Shown here in pieces: positions 8,880 to 18,030 of a stretch of DNA of 64,000 nt. The stretch comes from UBA12191 sp009937185 (lineage in GTDB: Bacteria; Planctomycetota; UBA8108; UBA1146): positions 48,797 through 112,796 of the forward strand of contig CALJGL010000002.1 in assembly GCA_938075155.1 (NCBI GenBank), read 5' to 3'. Each line of letters opens with the position of its first letter. Position 1 is the stretch's first letter. The notes below the pieces were generated by a model. It did not search any database, was not told where the DNA came from, and saw nothing but the letters and a program-made list of their open reading frames with translations. Position numbers and translations under genes: made by a program.

Positions 8880-10374
8880 GGATTTCTCCTCCTGTCGCCA
8901 ACGCCATGATTTCTTCCTCGGTAGTTTCCGAACTCACAAGAGTGCCCATGATCTTTCCTTCTGAGAGAACTATGATCCGGTGTGAAAGTGCCAAAACTTC
9001 TTCCATTTCACTCGATGCAAAAAGAACACTTTTTCCCGCGAGCGAAAGATCTCGAATTCTTCTATGAATTTCTTCCCGAGCACCCACGTCAACTCCCCGA
9101 GTGGGCTCATCGAGCAAGACCACCGCTGGATCAAGATCTAACCACTTACCGATCACTATTTTTTGTTGGTTACCACCCGATAAGTCACTTGCGGGAATAT
9201 CTGTACGGGGAGGGCGAACATCGAGATCTTTGACAATTTTGTGAGCCACAGCAACGCCGGCATGACGTGCTAGCATGCCAAATTTGCCCGCCTCCCTATA
9301 CAACCCCGGTAAAGAAGCATTTTCAGAAACAGACTGCTGAAGCGCCAGACCCTGCGAAGAACGCTCTTCCGGGATCAACGCCAGGCCCGCCCTCACTGAC
9401 TCCTTCACTCCACCTCTGGAAAGATCGCATTGGTCTACTGAAACATGGCCACTCCTCGGACGAAGACCGAAAATTGCTTCAAGCAATTCGCTGCGTCCAG
9501 ATCCCACTAACCCAGCCAAGGCAACACGTTCCCCTGATCTCACCTGAAGCGACACCGCATCGGGATGATCTTGGGTCACAAGTTCATTGACGACCAATCT
9601 CGGGTCACCATGATTCGAGACCTCTGATTCGATAGGCGAAAGATCTCTTCCTACCATGCAACGAATCATTGAATCCCTTTGGATTTCTTTTCCCGCTAAC
9701 GAACCCACCTTTGCACCATCCCTAAGAATGATGACACGGTCTGCAATCTCTTCTACTTCTGCAAGTCGATGAGTAATCATGATGATGGCAGAACCTGATT
9801 TCTTCATCTCGATCAATCGGTGAAGTAACACTTTTGTTTCTAATGGAGATAAGGTCGCGGTGGGCTCGTCCAAAATTAGCAATCTCGCTGAAGTATGTAA
9901 CGCTCTAGCAATCGCTATCATTTGGCGGTGACCATGGCCTAGGTCACCGACGAGCTGATGAGAATCTATCTTCAGATCGACCATTTCCAATGCGGATTGG
10001 GTCATCTTTTGGCATTCAGAAAAATCCAAACGACCCATAGATTTCGAAGGCTCACGGCCCAATAACAGGTTCTCCGCCACCGTCATGGAGTCACAAAGCT
10101 CCAGCTCCTGCGGTATTCTGGAGATCCCATATTCAGCGGCTTCCCCACTGCTGTAAAACTCACGCTTCAATCCGTCAACGGCCACAATGCCCGCATCCGG
10201 AGAAAGCACCCCTGACATCACCTTCGCCAAGGTGCTTTTCCCTGCCCCATTTTCTCCGATGATGGCGACGATTTCGCCAGGCTCAATAGCGAATGAAACT
10301 TCACTCAGAGCAGTGACTCCACCAAAGGTCTTCGTGATCGAAGAAGCTTCAAGCAGGGGAGGGGTTAAGATCAC
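8872..10374 (-). CDS. Sugar ABC transporter ATP-binding protein, two ATPase domains (RbsA/MglA family)
   Basis: 500-residue fused double ATPase that powers uptake through the adjacent permease. First half: Walker A GENGAGKST near residue 41, a degenerate signature LGHGHRQ in place of LSGGQ, and Walker B LLILDEPTATL. Second half: a P-loop-like GLVGSGRSE near residue 290, as usual for the second domain of this family, signature LSGGNQQK, and Walker B VVLLDEPTRGVD. Length is normal for RbsA/MglA/XylG. The start is GTG at 10374, overlapping the stop of the binding-protein gene as GTGA, with no strong ribosome site of its own, so it is probably translated by coupling. Confidence 0.93.
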   Translation of the reverse strand: MILTPPLLEASSITKTFGGVTALSEVSFAIEPGEIVAIIGENGAGKSTLAKVMSGVLSPDAGIVAVDGLKREFYSSGEAAEYGISRIPQELELCDSMTVAENLLLGREPSKSMGRLDFSECQKMTQSALEMVDLKIDSHQLVGDLGHGHRQMIAIARALHTSARLLILDEPTATLSPLETKVLLHRLIEMKKSGSAIIMITHRLAEVEEIADRVIILRDGAKVGSLAGKEIQRDSMIRCMVGRDLSPIESEVSNHGDPRLVVNELVTQDHPDAVSLQVRSGERVALAGLVGSGRSELLEAIFGLRPRSGHVSVDQCDLSRGGVKESVRAGLALIPEERSSQGLALQQSVSENASLPGLYREAGKFGMLARHAGVAVAHKIVKDLDVRPPRTDIPASDLSGGNQQKIVIGKWLDLDPAVVLLDEPTRGVDVGAREEIHRRIRDLSLAGKSVLFASSEMEEVLALSHRIIVLSEGKIMGTLVSSETTEEEIMALATGGEIHE

Positions 10375-11354
10375 TTGCCCAGCTTTTTACGCATATCCTC
10401 ACGAAAATCTTCGACTTCTGCGCGACGAATAATTCTCGCTGGAACATTAACGATTCCCCCTATAGGTATTACACCTTTATCACCATTCGCGAGGGCTTTT
10501 AATATTCCAACGGATATCGCTCCGTACTCGTAAGGGTTCTGAACGACAGTTCCATGAACAGTGCCATCGATGATTCCCTGTAAGGTTCTTTCATCTTCAT
10601 CAAAACCAATCACCTTTACCTCGGTGACACGACCCGATTGCTCAAGGGCTTCTAGAATAAGAGGCGGATTATACGCGAATAATCCGACACAACCTGCGAT
10701 ATCGGAGTGCTTCGAAAGAATGTCTTCGACATTGGCCTTACCTTTTGCCATATCAAACTGGTCCGTCAAGGTACCTACAATTTCAAAACCGTTACCCTTG
10801 ATGATCGCTGATGCATCTTCATACGCATCAATACCCCGCTCTTGACCCAAAATAGTATCGATCAATCCCTGTCTTCGTAGACGAGCATTGTCTTGCTCCA
10901 TGCGTCCTACAAATATTGCGATTTTCCCCCCTGCTGGTAACGCTTCTTTCACAAGCTCACCACACAACTCACCCGCTTCATAATTATCAACACCTACGAA
11001 GCACAGCCTTGCAGAATCAGGAGCGTCGGAATCATGGGTGATCAGATGCGTTCTAGCGGAAACTTTGTCGAGAAAGGGTGTTTGATTTTTGGGATCTATC
11101 GGACTGACCGCGATGCCACTGACGCCCTTTACCAACAAATCTTCGATGATTCTTTTCTGATCTGCCAAGCCATCCGGTGGCATGTGGAATGAGGCTGATA
11201 CTTTCAAATCTGCAGCGGCATCTTCGACTCCCTTACCCGCAAGAACCCAAAAATCAGCGACACCATTGGTAACAAACGCCACCTTGGTTTCCGCAGGCCT
11301 TTCGGCTGTACAGCCTACTAACAGTAATAAAGCAATGATCATGAATCGCAACAT
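10371..11354 (-). CDS. Sugar ABC transporter substrate-binding lipoprotein (RbsB/periplasmic-binding-protein-1 family)
   Basis: 327 residues. A short lipoprotein signal ends in LLLVGC, with the lipobox cysteine at residue 15. The rest is a two-lobed binding protein of the ribose-binding type: VAFVTNGVADFWVLAG at the first strand, VSGIAVSPID, LCFVGVDNYEAGE, and IIDGTVHGTVVQNPYEYG in the second lobe. It captures a sugar in the periplasm and delivers it to the permease. It is the first of three overlapping genes, and a short-chain dehydrogenase precedes it on the same strand by 18 bases, so the four genes are probably one operon. The ligand is not identifiable by eye. Confidence 0.92.
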   Translation of the reverse strand: MLRFMIIALLLLVGCTAERPAETKVAFVTNGVADFWVLAGKGVEDAAADLKVSASFHMPPDGLADQKRIIEDLLVKGVSGIAVSPIDPKNQTPFLDKVSARTHLITHDSDAPDSARLCFVGVDNYEAGELCGELVKEALPAGGKIAIFVGRMEQDNARLRRQGLIDTILGQERGIDAYEDASAIIKGNGFEIVGTLTDQFDMAKGKANVEDILSKHSDIAGCVGLFAYNPPLILEALEQSGRVTEVKVIGFDEDERTLQGIIDGTVHGTVVQNPYEYGAISVGILKALANGDKGVIPIGGIVNVPARIIRRAEVEDFREDMRKKLGK

Positions 11355-11372
11355 GGGTCGTTCACTCTCAAT

Positions 11373-12134
11373 TCAGGGAAGGCACACACCACCATTAACG
11401 TGAATGTTCTGCCCGGTGATGAAACTTGAAGAATCACTCGCGAGAAATACGGTAGCACCTCCGAGGTCTGAAGGCAGTCCCCATCTCTTCATCGGAATGA
11501 TGTCTAAATATGCTTGTTTATCTTCTTCGGGATCATGCTCATGTCTCTCGACTGGAATCCAACCCGGTGATATGGCATTCACTGTAATCCCATCCGGAGC
11601 CAACTCATTGGCCATGCTTCGGGTCCACCCCAGTTGCCCACCTTTGGCAGCAACATATGCACTGAATGGTGCAACTCCTCGGGTATAAACTTCGCTAGCA
11701 ATATTGATAATTCTGCCCCACTTCTGCTCTCGCATATGTGGCAAAAATGCTCGCGTCAGTAGATACGGACTCTTGATGAAAAAATCGATCATCGATTGGT
11801 AAAAATCCCAATCATATTCTTCGATAGGCTTCAAAGGCTGAGCAGGCGTTGCGTTAAAGACAACCCCATCTACGGGCCCCAATTTATCTGTGATCTCATC
11901 ATTGAGTCTGGTGACATCATCAGGATCGATCACGCTTGCTCTGAATAAGGCACCGTCATATCCTGCTGCCTCGAAGTCTCCATATGCAGCTTCAGCACGT
12001 TCCGTATTATTCTGGTAGTTCATAGCGACTCGTGCCCCTGCAGCACCCAATGCGAGTGCCATCGACTTCCCCAAGCCTGTTGTTGATCCAGTGACTAAAA
12101 ACGTTCGGTCATTGAGGGAAAATGAAGCGGACAT
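11373..12134 (-). CDS. Short-chain dehydrogenase/reductase (SDR, FabG-like)
   Basis: 253-residue cytoplasmic NAD(P)-dependent oxidoreductase of classical SDR type. It shows the nucleotide-binding motif TGSTTGLG near residue 16, the structural motif VVFNAT (variant of NNAG), a catalytic serine in IINIASE, and the catalytic YVAAK. The C-terminal FITGQNIHVNGGV is typical. The ribosome site ggagag lies 7 bases before the ATG. It stands first in the sugar-uptake operon, so it probably oxidises or reduces the imported sugar or its derivative, but SDR sequences do not reveal their substrate. Confidence 0.9.
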   Translation of the reverse strand: MSASFSLNDRTFLVTGSTTGLGKSMALALGAAGARVAMNYQNNTERAEAAYGDFEAAGYDGALFRASVIDPDDVTRLNDEITDKLGPVDGVVFNATPAQPLKPIEEYDWDFYQSMIDFFIKSPYLLTRAFLPHMREQKWGRIINIASEVYTRGVAPFSAYVAAKGGQLGWTRSMANELAPDGITVNAISPGWIPVERHEHDPEEDKQAYLDIIPMKRWGLPSDLGGATVFLASDSSSFITGQNIHVNGGVCLP

Positions 12135-12323
12135 GGATAACTCTCCAATTCTTTTCTTGCCAGTGTAGTCCTATAAAATTGAGTGAATAAACCCCCCTGG
12201 TCAACCTCGAGATTACTCCAAAGAGCTGATAAGTAGTTTTTTTGAAAAATTGAGTGAATTTGGGAACACAATCCGACGAAATTCGTATTATTCAAAGATA
12301 AGAACCCGAAAGGTGTGTGAGTT

Positions 12324-13031
12324 TTGACCATTAATACTTTTCAAATCTTCATGCTCTTCCTCCTCATGAGTGCGGGTTGCACGCTAACAAATACTAAAAC
12401 CAGCGACTCCACGGATACTGAGAACAACGGCCAACAATCATTTACCAGATCCATCTCTCGAGCTCCCACTGTACCCATGTGAGTGGGATGACCCGGAGAA
12501 GGAGCCTCGGTCTGGGGTTCAGGAGAGATTCAAAACGGCGGTTGGAACTTGACGATGCGAAACGTACTCGCTGACGACACCAACAGAGAAAAACTTGAGT
12601 TCAGTCTCGTCCACCGTGTCTCTGACGACCTTCAAGCAGGAGTTGAATATGGAGTCGACTCTAATGATTTGTATCCCATGATCAATTATCGACTTTTTTC
12701 GGCAACCGATAATACGCCGGCGATTATCCTCGGAACCAGTTCGGCATGGCCTTCCGGAGAAGTCGATGGTAATGCATTCTTTATCTCCTCCGCTACATTA
12801 CTCAGTGATCGATCCAGTGGATCTCTCTCACTTTCCTATACTCCCGATGACGAAAGCTGGAAAATCCCTGCCAGCTACAGATATGTTGTTTCCGATCAAA
12901 TCGACGCAACCCTAATTTGGGATGGCGAAGATCTGCACCCTCTCCTCACATGGCGAGGCTCGAAAATTAACTTATCCGTCATTCTATTGAGTGGCGAAGA
13001 TCTGACTCTCTCCACAACCGTGAACTTTTAA
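12324..13031 (+). pseudogene. Lipoprotein / outer-membrane beta-barrel-like gene interrupted by two in-frame TGA codons
   Basis: A small open frame from TTG 12324 (or ATG 12351) encodes a lipoprotein signal (MLFLLMSAGC, lipobox SAGC) and about 40 further residues, then stops at TGA 12480-12482. The same frame continues after a second TGA (12489-12491) as PGEGASVWGSGEIQNGGWNL and joins without a shift to an open stretch to 13031. That stretch alternates polar and hydrophobic residues like a beta-barrel and ends in Phe. Each TGA is one transition from TGG (Trp), which would give a smooth reading, so I read this as one gene of about 235 codons broken by two nonsense codons. Alternatives are two separate small proteins, the second starting at 12549, or a sequence error. 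No family was recognised. Confidence 0.5.
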
Positions 13032-13199
13032 AACAGACCGTTCCTTCGATACTCGCGTAAATACGCCCATATCGTCCTCACAGGGCTATTAACGACATCT
13101 CATATAAACTCTCCTCCCTGTTGTCCTGAATGGCTTCAATTCCGGATAAAGAAGATATGGCACGCCGATGACCGGGTGCTATCTGAGGAGCGAACGTTC

Positions 13200-14288
13200 A
13201 TGAAAATTTCGATTATTGGTGGAAGCATCGCTGGGCTTACAACGGCATTACGTCTTCAAAATACTGGTCATAAAGTTTCTGTTTGGGAAAGAAGAAGCCC
13301 TACCTCTAGCGGTGGATTCGGCATGCTGCTGGATCAAAAAACCTTGAACCATCTCACATCTTTGGGCCTCGATCTTACTCCCCAACTTCAAAAAGTAATA
13401 ATATACGAAGCCCATGATGTTCACTCGGGAAGAATTGTTCGCCACGGATTAGATGGCTCATTTGCGATTCAACGTTCAACACTCATCGATCATTTAAGAA
13501 AAAAAATAAACACTTCATCGCTGAACTATGATTTCGAGTTCACGCATTTCGAACCCACCTTTGGAAATAGTATTCAACGTGCCTGCTTTTCGAATGGTCA
13601 CAAAATCGAAGCTGACCTGTTTTTGGGAGCCGACGGAGTTCGCTCTTCTGTGAGAAATACGCAAGTTCCAGGACCGGATTTAACTCCGGTTAAAACTGTC
13701 GAAATCGTCGGTATTTCTGAGATGGATACTTTGCCCCCCAAGAGCCGTAACACATTCAAAAAATACATACACCAAGATAGAGGAATCGCATTTGGAATCG
13801 TCCCGTGCGGCGGAAACAAGGTGATTTGGTATTTCCAGATAGACAATAATAAATGGCCCCAGGCGCTAGGCTCTCTCCAACAGAGAAACCAATGGCTCAT
13901 TGAAGAATTGGCTCATTGGCCCATTCAAGTGCGCAGAATCGCCATGTCGGGTGGATTAGAGAACACACACCTTTGGAGAACCACGGACAGAGACTTGCCT
14001 TTACAGTTCCACAGAGGGAACACTCTCTTAATTGGAGATGCAGCACATCCCCTCTTAACATTTACAAGTCAGGGTGTCGGCTCTTCGATAGAAGACGCGG
14101 TGACTCTTGGATTTTTGCTCGACGAATACACGAATAACCCACACCGCAATTTAGACGATTGCCTAAGTAAGTTTGCCACAATACGGAAACCAGTTCTTCA
14201 GGGCCACTTAGAAAATGGCCGTGATTTACAACAACGGTTTCTTGGGCTTCGCCCTCATTGCCTAGACACTTATCCGGTGAGCGCATAA
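13200..14288 (+). CDS. FAD-dependent monooxygenase (UbiH/salicylate-hydroxylase-like), copy 1
   Basis: 362-residue flavoprotein of the class A aromatic hydroxylase superfamily. It starts with a Rossmann FAD-binding motif (IIGGSIAGLTTAL), has the middle DG motif in FLGADGVRSSVRN, and the FAD-ribityl motif LLIGDAAHPLLTFTSQG. Such enzymes use NAD(P)H and oxygen to hydroxylate or epoxidise small organic substrates. ATG 13200 was chosen because the FAD fold must begin near the N terminus and GAGGAG precedes it by about 13 bases. The next gene, an aminotransferase, starts 32 bases after the stop, suggesting an operon. A clear paralog lies at 16925. The substrate is unknown. Confidence 0.88.
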   Translation: MKISIIGGSIAGLTTALRLQNTGHKVSVWERRSPTSSGGFGMLLDQKTLNHLTSLGLDLTPQLQKVIIYEAHDVHSGRIVRHGLDGSFAIQRSTLIDHLRKKINTSSLNYDFEFTHFEPTFGNSIQRACFSNGHKIEADLFLGADGVRSSVRNTQVPGPDLTPVKTVEIVGISEMDTLPPKSRNTFKKYIHQDRGIAFGIVPCGGNKVIWYFQIDNNKWPQALGSLQQRNQWLIEELAHWPIQVRRIAMSGGLENTHLWRTTDRDLPLQFHRGNTLLIGDAAHPLLTFTSQGVGSSIEDAVTLGFLLDEYTNNPHRNLDDCLSKFATIRKPVLQGHLENGRDLQQRFLGLRPHCLDTYPVSA

Positions 14289-14320
14289 ACCACTTCTGTC
14301 ACCAGGAAGAGAATTCTCTT

Positions 14321-15514
14321 ATGAACACCCGCCATGATCCGTTTGTTTTTTCTGAAGCTTCCATCGACAAAGAACAATTAAGAAAAACCGCATTCAATCT
14401 TCGTTGGGCAACGGTGGATGCTGACGTCATTCCACTCACCGCAGGCGAAATGGATTTTCCTGTCTCCCCCGAAATCATAGAAGCCATCTCTCGTCACGCC
14501 CGTAACGGCTATTTGGGATACCTCCCAGACTTAGGGCTGCCATCATTCAGAGAAGCGGTATCTGAAAACTTGATACAAAATGGCGTTCAGGCCCATCCTG
14601 ACCAAATCTTAGCCACCGACGGTGCAGCCTCGGCCTTAAGAATCGCCTGCAATGCAGTGCTGTCACCCGGCGACGAGGTCATCACATTTGATCCCATAGA
14701 TTTCTTACTACCCCATTGTTCAAAAATGGCGGGAGCCACAGTCATTCGATGCCCACTCGAAAAGGGAACCGGAAGGCTCATCCCAAATTCAATGGATCAG
14801 TTTGTTTCTGCAAAAACAAAAGCCATATTGATTTGTAACCCACACAACCCAACAGGCCGGGTATTGAGGAAATCTGAACTTCTGGAGATCGCCGAATTCG
14901 CTGAACGACATCATCTTGTGATTATCAATGACGAAGTCTGGTCAGATATCATTCTGGGTTCGAATCCGATGATTCACTTATCTTCGCTTTCTGAAGAGAT
15001 CAGCCAGCGCACGATTACAATTTCTGGATTCTCGAAGAGCTATGGTATTTCTGGTTTAAGAATCGGATATATCCATTGTCAAAACGTGGAATTATTCAAA
15101 AACATTATTGAGAGCTCAGATGTGAAAAGCACGACTGCTGGGGCTTCTGTATTATCTCAAGTTGCTGCTGAAGCAGCACTACTTAACTGTACTGAATGGC
15201 TCGCTTCGTTCCGATCTCACCTCAAAGAAATCGCAGAAGTGGGCTCGAAAAGGTTATCCGACATCCCGGGTTTCAGCTGCCCGGTTCCAGAAGGTACTTT
15301 TTTGCTCTTCCCGGACATATCTAATACGGAATATGACGAAGAAAATCTTTCACAAGATTTGTTAAATATGGCGAAAATCAGCGTTGTCCCCGGAGCAGAA
15401 CGCTGGTTTGGACCCGGAGCAAAAGGCCACATCCGCTTATCTATAGCCACATCTATGGAAACATTCAATGAAGCCTTAAGTCGCATCGAATTATTTTTCA
15501 ATCACGATAATTAA
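14321..15514 (+). CDS. PLP-dependent class I/II aminotransferase
   Basis: 397-residue fold-type I PLP enzyme of the aspartate-aminotransferase superfamily. Visible landmarks are the substrate strand PLTAGEMDFPVSPEI, the phosphate-binding GAASALRIA, the conserved CNPHNPTGRVL, NDEVW with the pyridine-nitrogen Asp, and the Schiff-base lysine in SGFSKSYGISGLRIGY. AGGAAGAG lies 10 bases before the ATG. It follows a FAD monooxygenase gene closely and is followed after 92 bases by a secreted protein. The sequence does not show whether it transaminates or acts as a C-S lyase (MalY/PatB-like). Confidence 0.88.
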   Translation: MNTRHDPFVFSEASIDKEQLRKTAFNLRWATVDADVIPLTAGEMDFPVSPEIIEAISRHARNGYLGYLPDLGLPSFREAVSENLIQNGVQAHPDQILATDGAASALRIACNAVLSPGDEVITFDPIDFLLPHCSKMAGATVIRCPLEKGTGRLIPNSMDQFVSAKTKAILICNPHNPTGRVLRKSELLEIAEFAERHHLVIINDEVWSDIILGSNPMIHLSSLSEEISQRTITISGFSKSYGISGLRIGYIHCQNVELFKNIIESSDVKSTTAGASVLSQVAAEAALLNCTEWLASFRSHLKEIAEVGSKRLSDIPGFSCPVPEGTFLLFPDISNTEYDEENLSQDLLNMAKISVVPGAERWFGPGAKGHIRLSIATSMETFNEALSRIELFFNHDN

Positions 15515-15606
15515 TCTGTCTTATCCTCCATTTCTTTCGGATAATCATCCCTGGCCTATTACTGTTTCAATTATGGAGCATATCACCGCCAAGGAAGGAA
15601 CTTCAC

Positions 15607-16689
15607 ATGAATATTAATGTTTTCGTTATTGCCTCCATTTTAATGGTTTTAGCAAACCCCACCTTGCAAGCCGACGATCAAGAAATTCAGTTTCGCTCGA
15701 TGCTTGCTGAGAATCCCGGAGCAGTCATCGACGATTCCGAAGTGGAATTCGAACGTCTCGACGACGCTCTTCTCATCGAAGCTGAAACTGAAGGGCTTCA
15801 GCCTGGTCACGCTTACACCGTTTGGGCTATCGTCTATAACAGCCCGTCCGACTGTACTGGACGCTGTAGCATGGACGACGACTTAGGCAATGAAAGTGCT
15901 ACCGTACTGTGGTCCGGTGTCGGCGTCGTGGCTGACAGCGATGGTGAAGTTGAATTTGAAGCGATCCTGGTTGAAGGCGAAGCCGCGGGAGAAATCCTTT
16001 TTGGGAACGGTCTCACCGACGCTGATAATGCCATCGTTCAACTTGTAGTTCGTGGACATGGCCCCGCCTCAGATGACCCTATGGTTCTTGCCGATCAGTT
16101 GTCCCTCTTTATGGGTGGCTGTGACACCAATGATTGTATTGACGAACAAATGGTCACTCTTGGTGAACCGGCCGTTCTTCAAAAAGATCGCCAACCCTTC
16201 GTCGATCGCGATCCTGAAAACTTCGGGACCCCCATTTCAAAATCCCGCGTAAAGGTTGAGCGAGAAGACGATCGAATCGAGATCACTGGAAAAACACGTC
16301 AGTTGACTCCCGGTTATGCCTACACCATCTGGGCGATTGTCTATAACGATCCTTACGCCTGCGCCGGTGCCTGCGACGGAGACGATAGCAACGTCTCTGG
16401 ACGTTCAGTCTTCTGGTCTGGCATTGGATTCATTGCGAACAACAATGGCCGCGCTCACTTTGAGACTGATTTGATTGAGGGTTTTCTCCCTGGAGAAGTT
16501 CGCTCTGGAGAAGGACTCACAGACGCCAGCGTTGCCGAGGTTCACTTGGTGATCCGTTGTCATGGTCCAGCGGCCCTCGACAACCCCGATCTTCTCGAAG
16601 CTCAACTGACGTCCTTTGAAGGGGGCTGCGAGGAGTACGGCTGCGTCAATGTGCAATCTGCAATGCTGTGCAGACTTGCACAAATGTAG
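15607..16689 (+). CDS. Secreted protein with two tandem copies of an unnamed domain
   Basis: 360 residues. Signal peptide MNINVFVIASILMVLANP, cleaved probably after LQA. The mature protein is two repeats of about 150 residues. Shared blocks are HAYTVWAIVYN / YAYTIWAIVYN, a short Cys loop (CTGRC / CAGAC), LWSGVGVVAD / FWSGIGFIAN, GNGLTDA / GEGLTDA, VQLVVRGHGPA / VHLVIRCHGPA and a second Cys pair (CDTNDC / CEEYGC). The paired cysteines suggest disulfides, in keeping with export. I do not recognise a named family. AAGGAAGG stands just before the ATG and a terminator follows. Its place between two monooxygenase genes is noted but gives no function. Confidence 0.75.
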   Translation: MNINVFVIASILMVLANPTLQADDQEIQFRSMLAENPGAVIDDSEVEFERLDDALLIEAETEGLQPGHAYTVWAIVYNSPSDCTGRCSMDDDLGNESATVLWSGVGVVADSDGEVEFEAILVEGEAAGEILFGNGLTDADNAIVQLVVRGHGPASDDPMVLADQLSLFMGGCDTNDCIDEQMVTLGEPAVLQKDRQPFVDRDPENFGTPISKSRVKVEREDDRIEITGKTRQLTPGYAYTIWAIVYNDPYACAGACDGDDSNVSGRSVFWSGIGFIANNNGRAHFETDLIEGFLPGEVRSGEGLTDASVAEVHLVIRCHGPAALDNPDLLEAQLTSFEGGCEEYGCVNVQSAMLCRLAQM

Positions 16690-16743
16690 GGAGCGATTTC
16701 CTCCTAAACTGACGTAGGTCTCCTCAGGACTCTTCATGATTGC

Positions 16744-16790
16744 AAGTACCCCATTTGGCTTAGGCCGGACGGGGTACTTTCTTTTTTTCT
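16744..16790 (+). terminator. Rho-independent terminator
   Basis: A 9-bp stem aagtacccc / ggggtactt (16744-16752 with 16771-16779), with a small inner ggc/gcc pairing in the 18-base loop, runs into CTTTTTTT. It closes the transcript of the two-repeat secreted protein. Confidence 0.85.
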
Positions 16791-16924
16791 CTCCCATTAA
16801 AATTGCAGCAGAAGTTGTCGCCAAAGGAGGCTCATACTGTAAACTTGCCGCAATATTAGACATTAAAGTTCGTAATTATCAGTAAGACATTATTGCTTCA
16901 TTATTCACCTACAGAAGAGTCCAA

Positions 16925-18019
16925 ATGCTCAATATAGCCGTTTTAGGTGCTTCTATTTCCGGATTGACGATGGCTCTTCGCCTCCAGCAATCTGGGCATC
17001 ATGTCTCGGTTTGGGACGAAAGGCGATCATTCAGCAAGAACACTGCTGGCTGGTTATTCCATCATTCCTCTTTGGCACACCTCAGAGAACTCGGCGTCGA
17101 TCTCTCCGATAGGACACACAGGATTACTTCAGGAGAACAGATCCTCAATCACCCGCAAAATGGGGACGCTCATTTTGAATCGATATCGACACATGGAATC
17201 CGACAGCAGGTCTTACATGATCGATTACTGCTCAAACTCGGCGCCGACACCCTTCATCTGGGCGCTCAATTCGATAAATTTCAACCCGAACAGGGATATA
17301 TCGTTGAATCAGCACGCTTCCGTGATGGTCGTGAAGTCTGCGCAGATCTCTTTATCGGTGCAGATGGCGTTCACTCAAAAGTGAGATCCGTCCAAGTTCC
17401 AGGACCTGAACTAAGGCAATTGTGCATCACGGAAATTCGAGGGACTACGACGGTCGCCGAACTTCCCGAGGAACTTATGAGTTCCTTCAAACTATACGAA
17501 GACAATGCAATGGGCATAAACGTGTACCTGATCCCTACGGGTGAAAACGAAATCAGTTGGGGTCTTCAAATAGATCTCCGCCGCAATCCCCTCGCAAAGT
17601 TTTATAGCAACGGCGAACTGAATCATCTTTTAGCGGCGCTCTCTAATTTCCCAGAACTCGTGAGAAGAAGCATTCCCGCTTCCTCTCTCGCCAACAGTCA
17701 ATATCGAGAATCCACAGATCAGGAACTGCCAGACCGATTCCACAGAGGTAATGTTGTCTTAATCGGTGACGCTGCCCATCCTCTGACTTCATTCCTGAGT
17801 CAAAGTATTGATTCTTCTCTCGAAGACACTCAGGTTCTGGGCGATATGCTGGATGAGCTCAACCAAGGTTATTTTGCAAATATTGACACGTGCATGACGG
17901 ACTTTAACCGCCAGAGAAGGCCCATTCTGAGAGCTCGTCAAAGAATCATGCGGAACCAAGAATCCGCTCTCAAAGGAAATCTGTCTCTCAAAAAAATGAA
18001 TCCTGTAGTAGCCTTCTAA
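16925..18019 (+). CDS. FAD-dependent monooxygenase (UbiH/salicylate-hydroxylase-like), copy 2
   Basis: 364-residue paralog of the flavoprotein at 13200, similar along its whole length. It has the N-terminal FAD motif VLGASISGLTMAL, the DG motif FIGADGVHSKVRSVQVPGPE, and VLIGDAAHPLTSFLSQS. AGAAGAG lies eight bases before the ATG. It is preceded by a terminator and ends 11 bases from the convergent electron-transfer operon, so it is transcribed alone. The substrate is unknown. The duplication around an aminotransferase suggests that both act in related small-molecule chemistry, which is inference. Confidence 0.87.
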   Translation: MLNIAVLGASISGLTMALRLQQSGHHVSVWDERRSFSKNTAGWLFHHSSLAHLRELGVDLSDRTHRITSGEQILNHPQNGDAHFESISTHGIRQQVLHDRLLLKLGADTLHLGAQFDKFQPEQGYIVESARFRDGREVCADLFIGADGVHSKVRSVQVPGPELRQLCITEIRGTTTVAELPEELMSSFKLYEDNAMGINVYLIPTGENEISWGLQIDLRRNPLAKFYSNGELNHLLAALSNFPELVRRSIPASSLANSQYRESTDQELPDRFHRGNVVLIGDAAHPLTSFLSQSIDSSLEDTQVLGDMLDELNQGYFANIDTCMTDFNRQRRPILRARQRIMRNQESALKGNLSLKKMNPVVAF

Positions 18020-18030
18020 CGGATTCGTTC

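Noticed and set aside
12480..12491. TGA read as Trp or selenocysteine
   Set aside because: Several genes in the window end normally at TGA, and no SECIS-like hairpin was recognised. A broken gene is the simpler reading.
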